Assembly: GCA_945918815.1 (NCBI GenBank)
Contig: CAMEIU010000047.1
Coordinates: forward strand, 1 to 13,089
Length of the DNA stretch: 13,089 bases
Source: an uncultured Clostridia bacterium
GTDB lineage: Bacteria > Bacillota > Clostridia > Oscillospirales > Oscillospiraceae
Reading direction: 5' to 3'
Shown here: positions 1 through 5,200 of the stretch, one piece after another
Layout of the letters: each line of letters starts with the position of its first letter
How positions within the stretch are numbered: position 1 is the first letter of the stretch
The notes under the pieces: generated by a model
What the model saw: only the letters and a program-made list of their open reading frames with translations
What the model was told of the DNA's origin: nothing
Database searches by the model: none
Made by a program: the position numbers and the translations under genes

Positions 1-833
1 CGGCAGACGCCGCTGGCCAGCAAGGCTGTGGTGATATCCGCGCCCACGAAGGCAGACATGCATCGGGGCAGATAGACCCGGGCGGACGGGCCGCAGGGCA
101 GCTCCAACGCCCCGGCGGAGACAGTTTTTCCAAACAGCTCCCTTGCCTGGAACGGGGCCGCCGCCAGGGGCGACGGGTCCTCACCGGTCAGAAGGTGGAG
201 CATGGTGGTGTTGCCGGTGATCACCAGGCCGTCGATTTCCTCCGTTGTCCGCCCGGCCTGGGCGCACATGTTTTCCAGAAGGCTTCCGATGGCCCGGCGG
301 ACCGCCTGGGCCAGGGCCGGGCCGTCTCCCGCCATGGCCCGGCCGATGCGGTTGATGACGTCCGCGCCGAAGGCCCGCTGGGGATTGGCGTCCGCAGCTT
401 CGGCCAGCGGACCCGACCGGTCAAAAAGACGGGCAGCCAACGTGGTGGTGCCCACGTCCACCGCCGCGCCCAAATTCGTAAACAAAGGCGTTCCGGAGAC
501 CGCCTGCTCTATGCCGGAGATCTGAATCTGGCCTCCGGCCTCCCCGTGGGGCAGCCGGACCGCCGCATCGCCCAGAACCATGGCGCAGCAGGCCAGCCGG
601 ACGCCGTGGGAGACGTCCTCCGGCGTAAGGCTAGCCTGCTCTTCCGCGGAAAGCGCCGAAAGCCGCCCCCATGCCGTCACGTGGCATTTTCCGCAGCGGC
701 CATTGCCGCCGCAGGGCAGCTCCGGCGCGAATCCGGACTGCTGCAAGGCGTCGGACAGGCGAATCCCCGCCGGGACGGACCGGCGCAGGATCTCCCCGCC
801 GGTCCGGATTTCCAGCTGTGCCAAATCCGTCAC
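1..833 (-). CDS. Reductive activator of corrinoid proteins (RACE-type, 2Fe-2S ferredoxin + ASKHA/DUF4445), 3' part beyond window
   Basis: ATP-dependent activators of this family reduce inactive Co(II) corrinoid proteins back to Co(I) during methyl transfer, so the likely client is the corrinoid protein encoded two genes upstream. The first 277 residues are visible; the C-terminus lies past the left edge. Residues 1-95 form a 2Fe-2S ferredoxin domain with CGGNGRCGKC supplying Cys41, Cys47 and Cys50, and Cys82 (in RLACC) as the fourth ligand. From about residue 122 an ASKHA nucleotide-binding fold begins with the phosphate motif DVGTTT (126-131), followed by the family-typical NPQ and GADVINRI segments and a GNTTM motif. 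A plant-type 2Fe-2S domain distinguishes it from RamA, which carries 4Fe-4S clusters C-terminally. I chose the GTG at 831-833 because it overlaps the upstream TGA in a GTGA arrangement, follows a GGGAGAGAG stretch, and gives a complete ferredoxin domain. Cytoplasmic. Family assignment is secure; the client is inferred. Confidence 0.9.
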   Translation of the reverse strand, partial: MTDLAQLEIRTGGEILRRSVPAGIRLSDALQQSGFAPELPCGGNGRCGKCHVTAWGRLSALSAEEQASLTPEDVSHGVRLACCAMVLGDAAVRLPHGEAGGQIQISGIEQAVSGTPLFTNLGAAVDVGTTTLAARLFDRSGPLAEAADANPQRAFGADVINRIGRAMAGDGPALAQAVRRAIGSLLENMCAQAGRTTEEIDGLVITGNTTMLHLLTGEDPSPLAAAPFQARELFGKTVSAGALELPCGPSARVYLPRCMSAFVGADITTALLASGVC

Positions 834-1381
834 CTCTCTCCCAGAAAGACCGCGCCGAAATAGGTCACGGTGTTGGGACCATGGATATACCGCATTCCGG
901 CCTGAGGGGCCAGAACGGAGACGTTGATGCCATAGGCCTCCAGGCTGGAGAGGGCCTGCTTGGGATAACGGCAAGGCTGATTCTGGAGCTTGGCGCAGGT
1001 CTGGCAGACACGGCAACCGCCGGCTCCCAGCAGGAGCCGCCGCCGGATTCCCAATTCCTCCAGCTTTCTCTGAACGGCGGCCGCCAGGCGGTTCATCTTC
1101 GCCCCGGCCACCATCATGCCCTCAAAATCGTAGCTGTCCTCCAGCGGATCCACCGTCTGGAACACCACCGCCCACCGGAATTCCTTCGCCTGGGCGATCA
1201 GCGCCTCCACGGGACCGATATGGGGTGGGCACATCCAGCTTCTGCCGTACATGCCGCAGGCATTGCTCTCGCAGAGCTTCCGGAAGTCCGGCTCAAAGTC
1301 AATCTCGTCCACCGGCACGGTCCCGACCCGGTACGCGCCCAGGTCCAGAATGGCCTGGGTCAACTGTTCCAAGCCGTCCAT
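830..1381 (-). CDS. DUF2284 cysteine-rich predicted metal-binding protein
   Basis: A 183-residue cytoplasmic protein matching the DUF2284 pattern; the biochemical function of the family is not established. Seven cysteines fall in two groups: Cys37, Cys42 and Cys51 (the last in MCPPHIG), and Cys123, Cys126, Cys129 and Cys137 (CRVCQTC then CRYP). This spacing suggests one or more iron-sulfur clusters or another metal site. There is no signal peptide or membrane segment. I chose the ATG at 1379-1381, one base after the upstream stop (TGATATG), rather than an in-frame ATG ten codons earlier inside the corrinoid gene, because the extra residues look nothing like the family. Its TGA overlaps the GTG of the activator gene by four bases. 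Being locked between a B12 carrier and its reactivase suggests a redox or assembly role in corrinoid activation; that role is inference. No transport or catalytic motif was recognised. Confidence 0.85.
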   Translation of the reverse strand: MDGLEQLTQAILDLGAYRVGTVPVDEIDFEPDFRKLCESNACGMYGRSWMCPPHIGPVEALIAQAKEFRWAVVFQTVDPLEDSYDFEGMMVAGAKMNRLAAAVQRKLEELGIRRRLLLGAGGCRVCQTCAKLQNQPCRYPKQALSSLEAYGINVSVLAPQAGMRYIHGPNTVTYFGAVFLGER

Positions 1382-1382
1382 A

Positions 1383-2018
1383 TCAGCCGGCCAGAAGCTG
1401 CACGGCCACATCGGCGGCGGTGGCAGCGTCCGGGGTGTACTTGTCCGCGCCGATCTGCTGGCAGAAGGCCTCGGTCACAGGCGCGCCGCCCACCATGATC
1501 TTCACGCTGTCCCGGATTCCGGCGGCCTCGGCGGCTTTGACCACGTCGGCCATGATGCCCATGGTGGTCGTCAGCAGCGCGGAGCAGCAGATGATCTGGC
1601 AGCCCTGATTCTGAACGGCGTCCACGAACTGCTCCGGAGACACGTCCACGCCCAGGTCCACGACTTCCAGGCCCTTGCCCTCCATCATCATCTTCACCAG
1701 GTTCTTGCCGATGTCATGCAGGTCGCCCTTGACGGTGCCAATGCAGACCTTGCCGCTGGCCTCCACGCCGTCCTCCGCCAGCAAAGGCTTCAGCACGGCT
1801 GTGCCCATGTTCATGGCACGGGCCGCCACCAGGACCTCGGGAACGAACACCTCGTTGGCCTTGAACTTTTCGCCGACAATGTTCATGCCGCTGAGCAGGC
1901 CCTCTTCCAGAATCTGCTTGGCGGGGACGCCCTCTTCGATGGCCTGCTGTACCAGGGTCTTGACGATCTTTGCCTTGCCTCGCTGTAGATTTTCAGAAAT
2001 TTCATTCAGAATGCTCAT
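1383..2018 (-). CDS. Cobalamin-binding corrinoid protein of a methyltransferase system (MtbC/MttC-like)
   Basis: This is the methyl carrier: its cobalamin is methylated by a substrate-specific methyltransferase and demethylated by a second one. The 211-residue length is usual for the family. Residues 1-85 are the helical B12-binding cap (MtaC/MetH helical-bundle type). Residues 88-211 are the Rossmann-like B12 domain with the base-off/His-on signature DLHDIG (99-104), in which His101 is the expected lower axial cobalt ligand. A downstream SALLTTT (146-152) and GGAPVT (177-182) line the nucleotide-tail pocket in this family. The start at 2018 has a strong GGAGGAA site seven bases away and a credible promoter about 40 bases upstream. 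It is the first gene of a tight operon with the DUF2284 and activator genes. The substrate cannot be read from the carrier alone: methylamine, betaine, methanol and methoxy-compound systems all use similar proteins. Confidence 0.95.
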   Translation of the reverse strand: MSILNEISENLQRGKAKIVKTLVQQAIEEGVPAKQILEEGLLSGMNIVGEKFKANEVFVPEVLVAARAMNMGTAVLKPLLAEDGVEASGKVCIGTVKGDLHDIGKNLVKMMMEGKGLEVVDLGVDVSPEQFVDAVQNQGCQIICCSALLTTTMGIMADVVKAAEAAGIRDSVKIMVGGAPVTEAFCQQIGADKYTPDAATAADVAVQLLAG

Positions 2019-2025
2019 TGCTCAT

Positions 2026-2032
2026 TTCCTCC
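2026..2032 (-). promoter_or_regulatory. Ribosome binding site of the corrinoid protein gene
   Basis: GGAGGAA on the minus strand, seven bases before the ATG at 2016-2018. It is the strongest Shine-Dalgarno in the window and fixes this start. The next two genes of the operon have weak or no such sites and probably rely on translational coupling. Confidence 0.85.
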
Positions 2033-2057
2033 AGTTTTATTTTTGGATTTTGATTTT

Positions 2058-2086
2058 ATATTAGCCTCAAGGACCGCATCCGGCAA
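2058..2086 (-). promoter_or_regulatory. Probable sigma-70/SigA-type promoter of the corrinoid operon
   Basis: On the minus strand, TTGCCG (2081-2086) and TAATAT (2058-2063) are separated by 17 bases, each matching four of six consensus positions. Transcription would start near 2051, giving a leader of about 30 bases ahead of the GGAGGAA site. It lies downstream of the preceding gene's terminator, as expected for an independent transcription unit. Prediction by eye only. Confidence 0.5.
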
Positions 2087-2101
2087 CTTCAATCATTGAG
2101 G
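2087..2101. promoter_or_regulatory. Possible operator: palindrome immediately upstream of the corrinoid promoter -35
   Basis: TCAATCATTGA (2089-2099) is a perfect 11-base odd palindrome, extended by a T/G mismatch and one more matching pair to 2087-2101. It abuts the predicted -35 box at 2081-2086, a typical position for an activator or repressor site. No regulator is encoded in the window, so the binding protein is unknown, and a palindrome this short can arise by chance. Confidence 0.3.
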
Positions 2102-2153
2102 ATTTCTTCATAATTCTTGAGTAAATTTTTTGTTCCGCGCAAACACGCCCTGT

Positions 2154-2163
2154 ACCGGCCGGT
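2154..2163. repeat. 10-bp perfect palindrome
   Basis: ACCGGCCGGT is a perfect even palindrome, and a GC-rich island within an otherwise AT-rich gap. It lies between the terminator-proximal direct repeats and the corrinoid promoter. It may be a protein-binding site; function is unknown. Confidence 0.25.
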
Positions 2164-2169
2164 TTTTCC

Positions 2170-2200
2170 TTTCTCTAAATTTTGTGGATTTCTCTAAATT
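2170..2200. repeat. Pair of 12-base direct repeats
   Basis: TTTCTCTAAATT occurs at 2170-2181 and again at 2189-2200, a 19-base period (about two helical turns). As minus-strand text it reads AATTTAGAGAAA twice. The second copy sits just past the terminator stem of the SLH gene. Same-face tandem sites upstream of a promoter are typical of regulator binding, but chance in AT-rich DNA cannot be excluded. Confidence 0.35.
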
Positions 2201-2201
2201 C

Positions 2202-2236
2202 CGAAGAAAGCCCCCGGGAACGGCATTCCCGGGGGC
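2202..2236 (-). terminator. Rho-independent terminator of the beta-helix SLH gene
   Basis: An 11-bp perfect stem (2210-2220 with 2226-2236, mainly C5G3 against its complement) encloses the five-base loop CGGCA. On the minus strand it is followed by a T-rich CTTTCTT tail. It starts ten bases after the TAA of the SLH gene. The plus-strand side has no T tract, so it works in one direction only. Confidence 0.85.
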
Positions 2237-2245
2237 CGGTGGGCG

Positions 2246-5200
2246 TTATCCGACGTTCTGGCAGAAGCCGGCGATGGCGTGGGCCACTTCGGCGCGGGTG
2301 GCGTTCTGACGGGGCAGAAGCTTGCCGTCAGTGCCTTCCAGCAGGTTCTCGGTCACAGACCACTGCACGGCGGTCACGGCGTAGGGGGAGATGTTGGAAG
2401 CGTCGGCGTAGCCGGTCAGAGCAGCGCCTTCGGCCAGGACGTAGTTCTTGGACTGGGCATAGCGGTACAGGATGGCGGCCAGCTGCTCCCGGGTCACGGG
2501 ATCGTTGGGGCCGAACTTGCCGGTGGTGTAGCCCAGGACGATGCCGTTGTTGGCGGCCCATTCCACACCCTTGGTGTACCACTGGTTGTTCTCCACATCG
2601 GGGAACAGGGCGTTGTACCGGGTGGAAGGCTCGCCCTCCATGCGGTACAGGATGGTGACGACCATGGCGCGGGTCAGGGTGGACTGGGGCGCGAAGCGGG
2701 TGTCGCTGACGCCGTTCATGATGCCGTTTTCATAGACATACTTGACGTCCTCATAGAACCAGTCGCCCTTGCTGACGTCGGTGAAGGACATTTCCTCTGT
2801 GGGCTTGCTGGCAGAATTGCCGGGGATGATGGGCAGCACCGGGAAGATGGGCTTCTCCTGGAGACCGTCGATGGCGTCTCTCAGGGCTTCCACGGCGGCG
2901 TCCACCTCTTCCTGGGTGGCGTTGGGATCATTCAGGACGGCCTCGGCGTTGGCCAGGGCTTCCCGGAATGCCTCCCAGCTGGGTTTGGTGTAATTGCCCT
3001 GCTGTCTGTCCTTGTTGTCGTTGTACAGGCCTTCCAACGCGGACTTGTCTACCTCGGGCTCGGGTTCCTCGGGCTTCTCAGTCAGACCGCCGATGGCGTT
3101 CCGTAGTGCGATCTCTGCCGCGTCCACTTCCTCCTGGGTGGCGTCTTCGTCAGCCAGAACGCTCTTGGCAGCGGTCAGGGCTTCGGCCAGATCGCTCCAG
3201 GTCTCTTCGGTGTAGTCTTCCTCCTTCAGCGCCTCGGCTTCCTCCACCAGGGCTTCCAGGGCGGTCTTGTCCACCACGGGCGCTTCTGCCAGGATGGTGT
3301 AGTCGTAGCTGACCACTTCGCTGTAAAGCATGCCGCTGCTGATGGCGACGGCCTTCAAGGTGCAGGAGTGATCCACGGTCACGGGGCGGTCGCCCAGATA
3401 GTATTCGCCGTTGATCTTGGGATCGGAGCCGTCCAGGGTGTAGAAAATCCTGGCGGCGGGGTCATCCACAGACAGGGTCACGTCGATGGCGCTCTCATAC
3501 TCGCCGGATTCCACGCTGGCCACGGGCGCTGCCGTCTTGAGACCGGTGACCTCGATATCATCCACATAGAATTCCGTGTTGATGCCGTCGAAGCCGATGG
3601 AGCCGCCGGACAGGCCATGATCGACCTCATCAAAAATCAGCTTGCCGTCGATATAGGCGGTGATGTGGCCATTGTCGATGGTGATCTCATAGTCGTGCCA
3701 CCGGCCCATGTAATCATCCGGGGCATCGGTGATTGCAAAGTCCGTATCGCTGCCATCTCTGCGGTAGAGGGCGAAGTCGTCGCTCCGGAAGCGGTATTTG
3801 AGCGTATAGCGGTTCCAGTTGCCCTTGCTGTCCTGAGACCCGGCATACCAGACCGGCGCGACGTTCTCCCAGGGCTGCGCGCCGGGGCCGGTGATGGGCT
3901 TGATGCGGCACTTGAAGGTGTAGTTCGACCAGGAGAGGCCGTCGGGGTAGACGAAGGTGTTGTCCGGTGTATTGATATGCAGGATCGTATTGTCTTCGTT
4001 GCCCGGCTCGGGGATCACTTCAATCACCGTACCGTTGGTCTTCTGCGGGGTCAGCTCGATGGTCTCCGTCCCCTCGAAGTCCTCGATCAGAGAGGGCGCA
4101 TTTTCCTGCGGCGGCTTGGGCAGCTCCACCTCGCCAGGATCCCCGGCTTCCTCGCCGCCGTAGATCCAGAACTGGTCGTAGCAGGCCTGGCGGTCGTTGG
4201 TGGACCAGCTCTGCATGGACACGTAGTTGAAGCTGGTCGCAGGCAGGGTGGCGATCAGGGTTTCGTCAATGTATAGCTTGACATCGGTGCCGGAGGTGTA
4301 GTCAAACTTAAAGGTATGCCAGCCGAAGCAGCGCTGCACGTCCGTCTCAATGATCTCATCGCCGTAGACATAATAGTAATGCTCGGTGCTCTTGTAGCCG
4401 TCGGCCATGATACCGATAACCGTCTCGCCGTCATCGGCGCGCACCATGGTCTCCGGGCGGCCGGTGAACTTATCGGAGTATGCAAAATCCTGGCGGCGGT
4501 CATAATACTTGACCTCGACCACCTTGTTGAGGTCCTCGCTGAAGGTTCTGCTTAGAGTCGCAGGTGCGGCGCTGCTGCCGCCGTGGAGCTCCAGACAATA
4601 CTGGCCGGTTCTAGGATCCTCCGCCATGTTGGCACAGTTGATGACAGGCTCGCCGCCCTCCACGGTCCACTTGCGCAGATTCAGCTTGCCGTCTTCAAAA
4701 TCATCGCCGAACCAGAGATCATCCGGCGCCTGAGGATCATCGACCTCCCATTCGTCCGCAAAGGAGAAGCCGTCCCGGAGGCCGATTTCGTCAAACTTCA
4801 TCTTGCTGCGGTCAAAGACCTCGGGATCCATGATATCCTCACCATTGTAATCGCAGTTGATGTTGCTGAATTCGATTTCCTTTCCGTTGAGCTGTTCGGG
4901 ATAAATGGCAATCGTCGTGCTCTGGGCATTGACGCCCATAATGTTGCTGATGGTCGTGCCATTGACACCCATGGCGAACTCCATGCTGTGGGCAGTGTTC
5001 TTGTCGTGCATGGTCGGAGAAGCGCCGGTGTTGTCAATGATGATCTGATTCAAATAATTACGCTTTTCGGCAGGAACCTGAATGTTGAAATCCTGGCCGC
5101 CGTTGCCTTTTCCCAGCAGCATGGCGAAGAAGACCGTGCTGTCCTCGCCGGAGTCCTGCTCGCCGCCGTAGATGTAGATATCCTCAAAGTGGTTGCCCCA

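Larger units (their letters stand above)
2019..2245. other. Intergenic region between the beta-helix SLH gene and the corrinoid operon
   Basis: A 227-base, AT-rich gap with no ORF I can support. It holds the terminator of the upstream SLH gene, a pair of 12-base direct repeats, two short palindromes, a probable promoter and the ribosome site of the corrinoid gene. No cobalamin riboswitch is recognisable, and too little space remains after these elements for a full-length one. Confidence 0.8.

Noticed and set aside
1382..1411. 10-residue N-terminal extension of the DUF2284 protein
   Set aside because: It lies inside the corrinoid gene, does not resemble the family N-terminus, and the TGATATG junction gives a natural coupled start.
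2019..2210. Cobalamin riboswitch upstream of the B12-dependent operon
   Set aside because: The predicted leader is only about 30 bases and no B12-box-like conserved core was seen; these genes use B12 rather than make or import it.
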